A stretch of 64,000 bases of DNA from an uncultured Lactobacillus sp. (GTDB taxonomy: Bacteria > Bacillota > Bacilli > Lactobacillales > Lactobacillaceae). The stretch spans positions 9,665-73,664 of the forward strand of contig CALNAJ010000020.1 of the NCBI GenBank assembly GCA_937874695.1, in the 5' to 3' direction. Shown piece by piece: positions 16,020-24,848 of the stretch. Every line of letters starts with the position of its first letter. Positions within the stretch are counted from its first letter, which is position 1. Below the pieces are notes generated by a model that was not told the DNA's origin, did not search any database, and saw only the letters and a program-made list of their open reading frames with translations. The translations under genes were made by a program, and so were the position numbers.

Positions 16020-16583
16020 CTAATCTAAGTGCTTAACGACCCGGGCTGGATTACCTGCAACAACCACGTTGTCTCCAAAGGACTTCGTGACCACGCTACC
16101 GGCACCAACAATCACATTGTTCCCTAACGTTACACCGGGACAGATGATGGCGCCACCACCGACCCAAATATCGTCGCCCATGGTCACTGGTTTACCAATA
16201 CCCATAGCGCCATTACGCCGCAGCTTGGGATCTGCCGGATGGTTGACGGAATAGATCTGTACTTTGGGTCCTAACAGGCAGTGCTTCCCGATTCGAATAG
16301 GCGCAACGTCGAGCATCACACAATCATAGTTGGCAAAGAAATCCTCACCCACGTAGATGTTATAACCGTAATCACACTTGAAGCTTGCATGAACACTCAC
16401 ATCCTTACCCGTGGAGCCGAAAAGCTTCTTAACGAGCTTTTCACTCTGTTCGGGATCACTTTCGCCTAGAGCATTGATTGCTTCAACTTGTTTACGAGCA
16501 GCGCCCCGTTCAGCAACCAATTCGTCATTGTAAACGTCGAACAACTCGCCAGTAATCATTTTTTCTTTTTCTGATTTCCCCAT
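16020..16583 (-). CDS. Sugar O-acetyltransferase (maltose/galactoside acetyltransferase family)
   Basis: 187-aa cytosolic acetyl-CoA:sugar O-acetyltransferase with a left-handed beta helix. An N-terminal Maa-type helical segment (residues 1-65, EKMITGELFDVYNDEL) is followed by hexapeptide repeats. YSVNHPADP contains the catalytic histidine, and NNVIVGAGSVVTKSFGDNVVVAGNPARVVK is the typical C-terminal coil. Such enzymes acetylate non-metabolisable sugars for detoxification. ATG at 16583 with GGAGGA upstream. It is a paralogue of the gene at 24083; the two bracket the arabinose operon, which suggests a link to pentose overflow. Its own promoter was not identified. Confidence 0.88.
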   Translation of the reverse strand: MGKSEKEKMITGELFDVYNDELVAERGAARKQVEAINALGESDPEQSEKLVKKLFGSTGKDVSVHASFKCDYGYNIYVGEDFFANYDCVMLDVAPIRIGKHCLLGPKVQIYSVNHPADPKLRRNGAMGIGKPVTMGDDIWVGGGAIICPGVTLGNNVIVGAGSVVTKSFGDNVVVAGNPARVVKHLD

Positions 16584-16846
16584 ATTCTCTTCCTCCTTGC
16601 ACGTTCCTGTTACGGCCCCGATGACCCTTCATGACGAAATACAACCTGTAACAAATACAACTATGATTCGGCTAACCCAACGCTTTTCAACAAACCGGTC
16701 CCTCTCAGTGCGCAATCAACGCCTACAGACGTTGCTGAGAACGCCTATTCATCATCTAATTACTGGCTTAACACGCTTCATGATCACAATTTGCGATTGC
16801 CTTCAGTCACAACTACTGTCACCAACGCCCTCACGACCAGTTAAAT
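16584..16846. other. Intergenic region between araA and the O-acetyltransferase gene
   Basis: About 260 nt. No ORF with a credible ribosome-binding site and no clear -35/-10 pair were found, although a promoter for the acetyltransferase gene must lie here if the araA terminator is efficient. None of the ATTTAT-type AraR palindromes were seen. Confidence 0.35.
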
Positions 16847-16888
16847 AAAAATGGCCGGAGCTGCTCTCGGCAACCCCAACCATTTTTT
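16847..16888 (-). terminator. Terminator of the arabinose operon
   Basis: On the minus strand AATGGTTGGGG pairs over 11 bp (with G-U pairs) with CTCCGGCCATT, followed by a T run. It starts 13 nt after the araA stop. Confidence 0.82.
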
Positions 16889-16901
16889 CAGTCATTAATG
16901 A

Positions 16902-18326
16902 CTATTTGATGAATGCCTTGTTCATGTTAACCATAGTAGCAAAGTCTTCCATTTGTTCTTCAGTCAGAGCGAATGAGAGCATAGTGTGGTGACCACCACC
17001 GGCTTGCATCCAAGCTAAGGCACCCTTTTCAAGGCCAACCTTTGGCGTCCAGAGTTGCTTAGCAACTGGCAACTTAGGAGTTTCAGCTTCTGGCTTGTGA
17101 GCAGCTACGGCGTAACTGATCATCTTGAAGCCATCACGGAAGTCAGAGACAGTAACGTCAATGGCGTCACCTTCTGAACCAGTGAAGACAAGACGTGCAG
17201 GATCAGCCTTACCACCAATGTCCAATGGGTGAACTTCAACACGAGGCTTGTCGGAAGCGATAGTTGGGTCAACTTCCAGCATGTGAGAACCAAGGATTGC
17301 TTCGTGGCCCTTACGTAAGTCAAGCGTGTAGTCTTCCATGAAGGCAGTCTTCTTACCGTGGGACATGATCTTCATGACACGGCCAAGAGCAGCAGTCTTC
17401 CAGTCACCTTCGGCACCGAAGCCATAACCGTCACGAATTAACAATTGTGCGGCTAAACCAGGTAATTGTTCCATACCCCAGAGGTCTTCGAAGTTCGTGG
17501 TGAAGGCAGTGTAGCCACCCTTTTCCAAGAAGCTCTTGATCCCGATGTATTGCTTCAATTGGGTACGTACAGACTTGGTGTACTTGTCAGCATCGTTGTC
17601 ACCTTGAACCATGGTGTACTTGCTTTCCAAGTCAGCGTATTCCTTGTCGATGTCAGCATCCTTAACCTTGTTGATTTCTTCAACTAAGTCACCGATACCG
17701 TAGTAGTCAACAGTCCAGCCCATTTGGATTTGTGCTTGTACTTTGTCACCTTCAGTAACGGCAACGTTACGCATGGTGTCTCCGAAACGAGCAACCTTAA
17801 CCTTGAAGCTTTCGTTGTAAGCAACAGCAACATCTTCCCAAGAAGCAATCTTGTCTTGGACTTCTGAGTCACCCCAGTAGCCGTAAACAATCTTGTTGTT
17901 CTTTTGTAAACGAGCATTGATGTAAGCATATTCACGGTCACCATGCGCACTTTGGTTCAAGTTCATGTAATCAAAGTCAATGTCAGCGTATGGGATGTTG
18001 TTCAAGTATTGAGTAGCCAAGTGGAGTAATGGCTTTTGCAACAATTCAGTCCCACGGATCCAGTTCTTGGCTGGAGAGAACGTGTGCATCCAGGTAATAA
18101 CCCCGGCAACTTTATCGTTGTAGTTAACTTCCTTCATGAAGTTAGTGATGCTTTCGGCAGTCGTCATAACATCCTTGAAGACAACCTTGTAAGGTAATTT
18201 GCCGCTTGCGTTTAACTTGTCGGCAATGTCTTGGGCATCCTTGGCAACAGACTTCAATTGTTCTTCACCATAGAGATGTTGACTACCGGTAACAAACCAA
18301 AATTCATAATCAGGAACTGATAACAT
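16902..18326 (-). CDS. araA: L-arabinose isomerase
   Basis: 474-aa cytosolic enzyme converting L-arabinose to L-ribulose, a Mn-dependent hexameric isomerase. The family start YEFWFVTGSQHLYGE is intact. The catalytic region contains GMEQLPGLAAQLLIRDGYGFGAEGDWKTAAL and HMLEVDP, and the ending has AGGGHHTMLS, with the conserved acid and histidine metal ligands. Normal family length. Last gene of the operon porter-araB-araD-araA, 57 nt after araD, with a GGAGTG ribosome-binding site and a strong terminator after it. Expression should follow the AraR/CcpA-type promoter at about 22350. Confidence 0.96.
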   Translation of the reverse strand: MLSVPDYEFWFVTGSQHLYGEEQLKSVAKDAQDIADKLNASGKLPYKVVFKDVMTTAESITNFMKEVNYNDKVAGVITWMHTFSPAKNWIRGTELLQKPLLHLATQYLNNIPYADIDFDYMNLNQSAHGDREYAYINARLQKNNKIVYGYWGDSEVQDKIASWEDVAVAYNESFKVKVARFGDTMRNVAVTEGDKVQAQIQMGWTVDYYGIGDLVEEINKVKDADIDKEYADLESKYTMVQGDNDADKYTKSVRTQLKQYIGIKSFLEKGGYTAFTTNFEDLWGMEQLPGLAAQLLIRDGYGFGAEGDWKTAALGRVMKIMSHGKKTAFMEDYTLDLRKGHEAILGSHMLEVDPTIASDKPRVEVHPLDIGGKADPARLVFTGSEGDAIDVTVSDFRDGFKMISYAVAAHKPEAETPKLPVAKQLWTPKVGLEKGALAWMQAGGGHHTMLSFALTEEQMEDFATMVNMNKAFIK

Positions 18327-18383
18327 AATTTAAGCACTCCTTCTATATAATTGATTGTTATTCATGAAGCAATTGATACCAGA

Positions 18384-19112
18384 TTATTCACGCGCCGCAT
18401 GACTCTGCGACTTGGCATTGTTTTGCCCATAATAAGCGTTCTTACCGTGCTTACGGTAATAGTGCTTATCCAACAGATATTGTGGCAATTCCAGATTCTT
18501 ATGGGTTAATTGCATGGAGTGATAATCTTCTTCAGCAACCACTTCCAAAACTTTGGAGTTGTACACGGCCTTGGCTGGAGTAGGACCCCAAGCGAATGGA
18601 CCATGTTGACTAACCAGAGCGGCTGGAATAGCTTCGTAATCCAAACCACGTTCCTTGAAGGTCTTGACAATGGTTTTACCCGTATTGCCTTCGTAATCTT
18701 CTTCGATTTCTTCCTTGGTCAATGCATCGGCCGCTGGAACATCACCGTAGAACGTGTCGGCGTGTGTCGTGTTCATTGCTGGAACGTCTAAGTTGGCGCC
18801 AGCAAAGGATACGGCCCATGGAGAGTGCGTGTGCACAATCCCACCAATGTTTGGAAATGCGTTGTAAAGTACCGTATGCGTTGGTGTGTCGCTGGATGGG
18901 TTCATTTCCCCTTCAACAACTTCACCTTGCAAGTTTACGACGACCAAGTCGCTAGGCTTCAGCTTGTCGTAATCAACCCCAGAAGGCTTGATGACGAACA
19001 GACCCTTTTCCCGGTCGATACCGGAAACGTTACCCCAAGTAAAGGTAACCAGGCCAAGCTTTGGCAATTGCATGTTGGCTTCGTAAACCTCTTGCTTTAA
19101 TTCCTCTAACAT
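18384..19112 (-). CDS. araD: L-ribulose-5-phosphate 4-epimerase
   Basis: 242-aa class II aldolase-family, zinc-dependent epimerase giving D-xylulose 5-phosphate, the entry to the phosphoketolase pathway. LVTFTWGNVSGIDREKG near the N-terminus is the class II aldolase phosphate-binding region. GGIVHTHSPWAVSFA (HTH metal ligands near residues 95-97) and the third histidine in ALVSQHGPFAWG complete the site. Full length. It sits 17 nt after araB and ahead of araA; AGAGGAA precedes the ATG at 19112. Confidence 0.95.
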   Translation of the reverse strand: MLEELKQEVYEANMQLPKLGLVTFTWGNVSGIDREKGLFVIKPSGVDYDKLKPSDLVVVNLQGEVVEGEMNPSSDTPTHTVLYNAFPNIGGIVHTHSPWAVSFAGANLDVPAMNTTHADTFYGDVPAADALTKEEIEEDYEGNTGKTIVKTFKERGLDYEAIPAALVSQHGPFAWGPTPAKAVYNSKVLEVVAEEDYHSMQLTHKNLELPQYLLDKHYYRKHGKNAYYGQNNAKSQSHAARE

Positions 19113-19129
19113 TCAATTAACTTCCTCTC

Positions 19130-20731
19130 TTAGTCGCTAATTGCATCGCCAGCGGCAGCTTCCACCGGCAAGCCACCTTGATACTTTTCGATGAACTTCT
19201 GGTATCCAGCAACCCCTTCAGGTTCTGGACTCAGAGTCATGGATTCTGGGTTCGTGAACACTTCTTTGTCCAAGAAGTCTTCCAATGATTCATCGGTATC
19301 GCGCTTAGCATATACAGCTAAGACCGCCATCCCCCATGGACCACCTTCGCCGGCAGTACTCATAACAGTGATTGGCACGTTCAACGCATTGGCCAAAACT
19401 TGTTGACCAATAACAGGTGTCCGGAACAATCCACCTTGGGCAATCATAACATCGGTATGCACGTGTTCTTGATTGATCAAGATGTCCATCCCAATCTTCA
19501 ATGGTGCAAAGGCAGCGTATAACTGCGTTTGCATGAAGTTAGGTAAGCTAAACTTGCTGTTTGGTGTCCGGACGAATAATGGACGACCAGCCTTGATCTT
19601 GGTGATGTTTTCACCAGATTGATAGCTGTAGTTGACCAATCCACCAGCATCTGGGTCTGCCTTAGCTGCTTCTAAGAAGAGCGTTTCGTACAGACGGTCT
19701 GGCTTCAATTCAACACCCAAACGGGCAGCAAATTCATTGAAGACACTAGCCCAAGCATTAATATCTGAAGAACAGTTGTTAATGTGAACCATGGCAACTG
19801 GTGAGCCATCTGGGGTCATCACGATATCAATATCGCGGTAAACCTTAGTCAATGGCTTGTCCAAGACGTTCATGGAGAAGGATGAAGTCCCAACGGAGAT
19901 ATTCCCAGTCCGCTTCCGCACACTGTTCGTACCAACCATCCCGGTACCAGCATCCCCTTCAGGTGGTGCCATCACACTACCGGCTTCCAAGTTGCCATTA
20001 GCATCCAGGAGACTAGCCCCTTCAGCGGTCAAGTGACCGGCAACCTTACCAGCTGGTAAGATATCAGGCAAGATGTCTTCGATGTCCCAAGGGTATTGCT
20101 TAACGTTGTCGAGGTTGCTGAACTTGTCCAGCATCTTCTTGTCGTAAGAACCCGTCTTGTCATCGATTGGGAAGACACCAGAAGCATCCCCAACACCTAA
20201 GACCTTTTCGCCAGATAATTTCCAAGTTACGTAGCCGGCTAAACTGGTAATGAAGTTCACGTTGCGAACGTGGTCTTCACCATTCAGGATAGCTTGGTAC
20301 AGATGAGCAATACTCCAACGTTGTGGAATGTTGAAATCGAACAACTTGGTTAATTCATCAGCGGATTGTTCCGTGATGTTGTTCCGCCAAGTCCGGAATG
20401 GTACCAACAATTTGCCACTCTTATCGAAGGCCAAGTAACCATGCATCATGGCACTGACCCCAACGGCACTGATCTTAGTCAAAGCACTGTGGTACTTGCT
20501 TTGTACATCGGCTGCCATTTGCGTGTAGCTTTGTTGAATCCCAGTCCAAACTTCGTCGATAGGATATGTCCAGACGCCGTCTTCAAAGCGGTTTTCCCAA
20601 ACATAACTGCCTGAGGCGATAGTATTGAAGTCATCAGTGACCAATACCGCTTTAATCCGGGTTGAACCTAACTCAATCCCTAAGGAAACCTCACCGGCTT
20701 CGATAGCGCGAGTCGTTTCAACTAAGTTCAT
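19130..20731 (-). CDS. araB: L-ribulokinase (FGGY family)
   Basis: 533-aa sugar kinase phosphorylating L-ribulose with ATP. The N-terminal FGGY motif SLGIELGSTRIKAVL binds phosphate; the middle has GYVTWKLSGEKVLGVGDASGVFPID; the C-terminal actin-like lobe has IAQGGLFRTPVIGQQVLANAL and STAGEGGPWGMAVLA. This is the lactobacillary AraB type, shorter than and only distantly related to the E. coli enzyme. GGGAGG precedes the ATG. It follows the porter gene by 36 nt in the same operon, and its product feeds AraD. Confidence 0.94.
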   Translation of the reverse strand: MNLVETTRAIEAGEVSLGIELGSTRIKAVLVTDDFNTIASGSYVWENRFEDGVWTYPIDEVWTGIQQSYTQMAADVQSKYHSALTKISAVGVSAMMHGYLAFDKSGKLLVPFRTWRNNITEQSADELTKLFDFNIPQRWSIAHLYQAILNGEDHVRNVNFITSLAGYVTWKLSGEKVLGVGDASGVFPIDDKTGSYDKKMLDKFSNLDNVKQYPWDIEDILPDILPAGKVAGHLTAEGASLLDANGNLEAGSVMAPPEGDAGTGMVGTNSVRKRTGNISVGTSSFSMNVLDKPLTKVYRDIDIVMTPDGSPVAMVHINNCSSDINAWASVFNEFAARLGVELKPDRLYETLFLEAAKADPDAGGLVNYSYQSGENITKIKAGRPLFVRTPNSKFSLPNFMQTQLYAAFAPLKIGMDILINQEHVHTDVMIAQGGLFRTPVIGQQVLANALNVPITVMSTAGEGGPWGMAVLAVYAKRDTDESLEDFLDKEVFTNPESMTLSPEPEGVAGYQKFIEKYQGGLPVEAAAGDAISD

Positions 20732-20767
20732 TTAACTTACCTCCCAATAATTTTAAATCGAGAATTA

Positions 20768-22171
20768 CTAGTTGTTGTCAGTAGCTTCTTTGTTCTTACC
20801 ATGGTTAGTCCCACGAGCTTCGATTTCTTCAAGTGAGTGACCACGGGTTTCTGGAACACAGAAACGAATGAACAGAACACCGAAGACACAGATGATACCG
20901 AAGATAGCGAACACAGCTTCTTGTGACATTGCAGCAGTCAAGATAGGGAAGATCAAACCAACAGCCCATGAACCGATCCAGTTAAATGATGAAGCTAAAC
21001 CAGATGCACGGCCCCGAACAGCTAATGGGAAGATTTCACCAACGAGGACCCAGGTAAGTGGTGCCCAAGTGAATGAGTAGAATGCAACGTAGATTGACAA
21101 GAAGACAACGATCATCATTGGACTTGCGTTAGGAACTAACTTGTTGATGATAGCTGGTAACAGGAATGACAGAGCCATTACGGAACCACCCATAGTCAAC
21201 AACGTCCGACGATTGAACTTTTCAGCGATGACGATGTAGAGTAATGAACCAAGAACTAACAGAACACCTTGGATAATTGGCCACATCAGAGCAGAACTTG
21301 CGGCGTTACCAGTAGCCTTTTCAACGATCAATGGAATGTAGTAGAAGATCGCGTTGGCACCTTGGAATTGTTGGAAAGTGGCAACCCCAACACCGGCAAT
21401 AACTAAGTAACGGTACTTGCTGTTGAATAAGGTAGCCCATGAAGTCTTTTGTAAGTTACTCTTTTCAGTTTCAGCAGTCTTTTGAATTGATTCAACTTCT
21501 GGGTCAATTTCTTCTGGCTTACGTACGTATGAAAGAACAGTACGTGCTTCGTCGAGTTTACCAGTCTTGATTAAGAAACGTGGTGATTCTGGTAATTTCA
21601 GAACCCCGAAGAAGAGGATGAAGGCTGGCACTGAGGCCAAACCTAACATTAAACGCCATGACAGGTTGCCAGGTAAGTCTTTTAAGACGAAGTCGACAAC
21701 GTAGGAAATTAACATCCCAGAAACAATCATGGTCTGGTTCATCCCAGAAAGGTTACCACGCAAACGCGCTGGTGCCATTTCTGACATGTAGGCTGGGACC
21801 AAGGCTGAGGCAGCACCAACGGCTAACCCCAAGAAGATCCGCATCCCGATTAAGTAGTAAGTTCCACCGTTAGGAGCAAACCCACAAAGGATTGATCCAA
21901 CAGCGAAGATTAAGGATGACAACAAGATCATCCGCCGACGACCTAACTTATCGGCCAGTTGACCAGCAATTGCGGCACCGAAGATGGCACCGAACATAAC
22001 TGATGAAGTAACCCAACCGATTAATGAAGCGTTAGTCAATGCCCAGTCGGTCTTCAAGAATGGTAAGGCACCGGTCATAACACCGATATCATAACCGAAC
22101 AGAATTCCACCGAACGATCCAAAGAAGAATATGAATTTACTTGAAACTTTCTTTTCCGCTTTCGCTTCCAA
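20768..22171 (-). CDS. araT: L-arabinose:H+ symporter, MFS sugar porter
   Basis: 467-aa 12-TM sugar porter and first gene of the arabinose operon, so it most likely imports L-arabinose. Signatures: GGILFGYDIGVMTGALPF, DKLGRRR, PESPRFL, QQFQGANAIFYY and PETRGHSLEEIE. It is strongly similar, at sight, to the second porter at 14198 over the whole length. The start is TTG at 22171 behind GGAGGAAC. The promoter carries two AraR-type palindromes and cre-like sites, predicting arabinose induction and glucose repression. The name araT follows lactobacillary usage; araE is equivalent. Confidence 0.9.
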   Translation of the reverse strand: MEAKAEKKVSSKFIFFFGSFGGILFGYDIGVMTGALPFLKTDWALTNASLIGWVTSSVMFGAIFGAAIAGQLADKLGRRRMILLSSLIFAVGSILCGFAPNGGTYYLIGMRIFLGLAVGAASALVPAYMSEMAPARLRGNLSGMNQTMIVSGMLISYVVDFVLKDLPGNLSWRLMLGLASVPAFILFFGVLKLPESPRFLIKTGKLDEARTVLSYVRKPEEIDPEVESIQKTAETEKSNLQKTSWATLFNSKYRYLVIAGVGVATFQQFQGANAIFYYIPLIVEKATGNAASSALMWPIIQGVLLVLGSLLYIVIAEKFNRRTLLTMGGSVMALSFLLPAIINKLVPNASPMMIVVFLSIYVAFYSFTWAPLTWVLVGEIFPLAVRGRASGLASSFNWIGSWAVGLIFPILTAAMSQEAVFAIFGIICVFGVLFIRFCVPETRGHSLEEIEARGTNHGKNKEATDNN

Positions 22172-22321
22172 ATTTCGTTCCTCCTAAGTTTAAAGGGGTC
22201 AAAGATAAAAACTAAATAATGGCTTTTCCCGCTTAACTATTGATAGAAATGAAGCAGTTCCACCTGGTGTTAATCACCCTTCTGGACTGGCCGGCCAGCC
22301 CTAAAATTCCGGTTAACTTTG

Positions 22322-22468
22322 TGAAGCGTTTTCATTTCTGAACAAACTTAGTGTATTATATTTATACGCATAAATCAACACCTATTTTTTATATGCGGAT
22401 TAATATTCCGTGAAAACCCTTGCTATAACACGGGTTTGCGGAATTTTATTTTTTTGAAAGCGTTTCCG
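22322..22468 (-). promoter_or_regulatory. Arabinose operon promoter with AraR operators and cre-like sites
   Basis: Minus strand: TTGATT (complement of 22373-22378), a 17-nt spacer, TACACT (22350-22355). Operator 1 is the palindrome ATTTATACGCATAAAT at 22360-22375, lying in the spacer; operator 2 at 22389-22404 is centred 29 bp upstream. Cre-like TGAAGCGTTTTCA at 22322-22334 lies just downstream of the -10, and TGAAAGCGTTTCCG at 22455-22468 lies upstream. Operator occupancy should block RNA polymerase until arabinose releases AraR. Binding is inferred. Confidence 0.8.
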
Positions 22469-22705
22469 AATCCCGTTAAGTTAAGCCTTTTACTTCGACC
22501 GAACCCTTTCAATCAATTTGCGGTACAGACCAGTTTATTGGGAAATATTTTTTTAATCGGACAAGTTCCGTCCCCACATTTCCGACCCATTCAGTTGGTT
22601 GGTTAGTTATCGGACGATTGCCATAGTCCCTACAATTGGGTGTCCGCTTCCCCTCGGTTAGTCGGTTAACCTGCATGCAATTTCAGTGATTGACAGCCAC
22701 ACGAC
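22469..22705. other. Intergenic stretch upstream of the arabinose promoter
   Basis: About 240 nt between the upstream cre-like site and the araR terminator. No gene, repeat-family member or promoter was recognised. Several GGTTAGT/GGTTGGT tracts occur around 22600-22670 without a clear fold. Confidence 0.35.
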
Positions 22706-22738
22706 CAAAAAGGCTCACGGAAGTTTTCCGTAAGCCTT
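22706..22738 (-). terminator. Terminator of araR
   Basis: AAGGCT-CACGGAA pairs with TTCCGTA-AGCCTT around a GTT loop; on the minus strand TTTTT follows. It lies about 70 nt after the araR stop. Confidence 0.85.
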
Positions 22739-22807
22739 CAAAATTATCTGGTTTAAGTTGTCAGAACACCAATCACTGAGGTTGGTCCAAAATTCATCCT
22801 AACCTAT

Positions 22808-23893
22808 CTATTCCACGTGCTTCGGGGCCGCCGTGGACTGTCGAACGATTAAGTCAGGTTCGTAGGTGATGGATTGCACCGGCTGCTTGTTTAACAACTG
22901 GAGCATCATCCGCCCAGCATCTTCCCCCATGACGTCCTTCACGTGATTGAGTGTCGTCAGTCCAGGGCTCATGTACTGCGACATTTGATAGTTATCAAAG
23001 CCAACGATCGAAATGTCCTGTGGTACCCGCAGTCCCCGTGACTTGACGTAAGACATAACCGGGATAGCCAATTGATCATTATAACAGGCAATGGCGGTCG
23101 GTCGGTCTGAACTATCGATATAGGAGGCCACCCGACTCGTGATGCGTTCAAAGTCATCGCCAGATTGATACATAATCAGATTGCTCTTATAGGAAATGTC
23201 TGGATGTTCCTGATAAGCTTGAACGAACCCATTCATCCGGTTAACCCCTTGGATATCGTCAACCTGGAAGATACCGAGAATACTTTCGTGGCCCATTCCT
23301 AAGAGGTACTCTACGAGCTTCTTCTCAGTCTTGGCGTCCGCCGTATTCACGTACGGGAAGTCCAGCTGCGGATAAGCCGCGTTAATGAAGAGAACGGGTA
23401 TCTGGTCATCTTTGATTTCTTGGTACAGATCCATATTCGGGTTAGGCAAGGCACTCTGGGTTGGCTCAATAATCAACCCGGCAACCTTGCTGTTGAGCAT
23501 GTTGATCAGGTGTTTGCGCTCACGGTCATGATTATTCCGCGTATTTCCCAGTAACATTGAATAGCCACTATCGGAAATAACTTCATCCAGCCCATAAATG
23601 ATCCGTGGGAAAATGTAGTCGGCAATGTGGGTGGTAATGACCCCAATCATCTTACTATCATTCTCGGTCGTCCAGTCCTTGTGCCAGTCCTGAACAAACA
23701 TACCACCACCCTGAATCCGGTAGATGAAATGCTCAGTCTCTAAATCCCCCACGGCACGTCGAATCGTGTACCGGGAAACCTTAAACTGTTCCATCAGTTC
23801 TGTCTCAGTTGGTAACTTTTCGTCGATCGGATACTTCCCGGAAAGAATTGCTTCCTTCAGAGAGTCCTTGACTCTTTGATATTTGTTTTCCAT
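22808..23893 (-). CDS. araR: Arabinose repressor AraR (GntR HTH plus LacI-type sensor)
   Basis: 361-aa chimeric repressor. Residues 1-70 form a GntR-type winged helix (LPTETELMEQFKVSRYTIRRAVGDL). From about residue 80 it continues as a periplasmic-binding-protein/LacI-like sensor (IGVITTHIADYIFPRIIYGLDEV through SIVGFDNYQMSQYMSPGLTTL). This domain combination is the AraR architecture of Bacillus and lactobacilli; L-arabinose is the expected inducer. ATG at 23893 has GGGAGA upstream; a longer frame to 23983 adds an unrelated cysteine-rich stretch without homology and is rejected. Divergent duties are visible: it sits next to the ara operon, and the same palindrome lies in its own upstream region at 24067, implying autoregulation. 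Confidence 0.93.
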   Translation of the reverse strand: MENKYQRVKDSLKEAILSGKYPIDEKLPTETELMEQFKVSRYTIRRAVGDLETEHFIYRIQGGGMFVQDWHKDWTTENDSKMIGVITTHIADYIFPRIIYGLDEVISDSGYSMLLGNTRNNHDRERKHLINMLNSKVAGLIIEPTQSALPNPNMDLYQEIKDDQIPVLFINAAYPQLDFPYVNTADAKTEKKLVEYLLGMGHESILGIFQVDDIQGVNRMNGFVQAYQEHPDISYKSNLIMYQSGDDFERITSRVASYIDSSDRPTAIACYNDQLAIPVMSYVKSRGLRVPQDISIVGFDNYQMSQYMSPGLTTLNHVKDVMGEDAGRMMLQLLNKQPVQSITYEPDLIVRQSTAAPKHVE

Positions 23894-24025
23894 AGTTACT
23901 CTCCCATTGTTCGTATCCATGCCGGACGGTAGTGGTTCATGGTAACGTTTTTTACATTTTGCGCAAACCCTACTAGCCGCCACGCAACGGCCCCAAATTT
24001 GTTCGCAATTTATTTGATTAACACT

Positions 24026-24082
24026 AGCATAGCAAATTTCACGCTAAACCGCCAACTTTAGGTGGTTTTTATGCGGATAAAT
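24026..24082 (-). promoter_or_regulatory. araR promoter region with AraR-type palindrome
   Basis: The palindrome TTTTATGCGGATAAAT at 24067-24082 matches the operators at 22360 and 15773. A TATGCT -10 (complement of 24026-24031) lies downstream, with TTGGCG about 18 nt further up. The operator lies above the -35 rather than in the spacer, consistent with weaker autoregulation. Confidence 0.65.
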
Positions 24083-24673
24083 CTACTTTTTCTCAGAAAT
24101 GACATTGCCTTCAGCATCTAGATGCTTGACGATACGGGCTGGATTCCCGGCAATGACGACGTTGTCACCGAATGATTTGGTGACGACCGCGCCCCCACCA
24201 ACGATGACATTGTTCCCAATCGTCACGCCTGGCACAATCACAGCGTCCCCACCGATCCAGCAATTATTGCCGATAGTCACGGGTTTACCGTAACCTAACC
24301 AGGATGTCCGCGCCTTCAAGTTGTATGGATGCCCAGCCGTATAAATTTGTGCTTTGGGGGCCATTAACACATTATTTCCAATATTAATCTCACAAGTATC
24401 CAATAGAATACAGTCAAAGTTTGCAAAGAAATTATCACCGACATGAATGTTGTAGCCATAGTCGCAGGCAAATCGCGGACGAATCTCAACGTTCTTGCCG
24501 ACCGACCCGAATAACTTCGTCACCAGTGCCGTCATCCGATCCTTCTCACGGAAGGGAATTGTGTTTAATTCTTCATACAAATCTCGTGCAGCAAAACGAT
24601 CCGCAACTAGCTTTTCATCGTTGACATCGTAGAGCTCTTCGTCCATCATTTTTTGAAATTCAGTCTTTGCCAT
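24083..24673 (-). CDS. Sugar O-acetyltransferase (maltose/galactoside acetyltransferase family)
   Basis: 196-aa left-handed beta-helix acetyltransferase, paralogous to the gene at 16020. An N-terminal Maa-type domain (QKMMDEELYDVNDEKLVADR) precedes hexapeptide coils. YTAGHPYN holds the catalytic histidine, and NNVIVGGGAVVTKSFGDNVVIAGNPARIVKHLD closes the helix. The likely reaction is acetylation of sugar hydroxyls with acetyl-CoA. AAGGACTG precedes ATG at 24673. It lies directly upstream of araR on the same strand, and its stop abuts an AraR-type palindrome, so readthrough into araR is possible. The exact sugar is unknown. Confidence 0.88.
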   Translation of the reverse strand: MAKTEFQKMMDEELYDVNDEKLVADRFAARDLYEELNTIPFREKDRMTALVTKLFGSVGKNVEIRPRFACDYGYNIHVGDNFFANFDCILLDTCEINIGNNVLMAPKAQIYTAGHPYNLKARTSWLGYGKPVTIGNNCWIGGDAVIVPGVTIGNNVIVGGGAVVTKSFGDNVVIAGNPARIVKHLDAEGNVISEKK

Positions 24674-24794
24674 CAGTGGTCAGTCCTTCACAGTAATTTA
24701 TGAGAATAATATTAGCACACCGTGTAAGCGATTACAATGTATTCATCTGCCAATCTGGGGTGATTTTGTATTCATCCGGACAAATAATTGGCCT

Positions 24795-24829
24795 AAAAAA
24801 GCGGCCAGTCCGAGAAGGGCTGACCGCCT
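24795..24829 (-). terminator. Terminator of the UvrA-like gene
   Basis: On the minus strand GCGGTCAGC pairs with GACTGGCCGC around a CTTCTC-type loop, with a TTTTTT tail. It begins 20 nt after the stop. Confidence 0.85.
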
Positions 24830-24848
24830 AAATTTATTTGATTTATTT

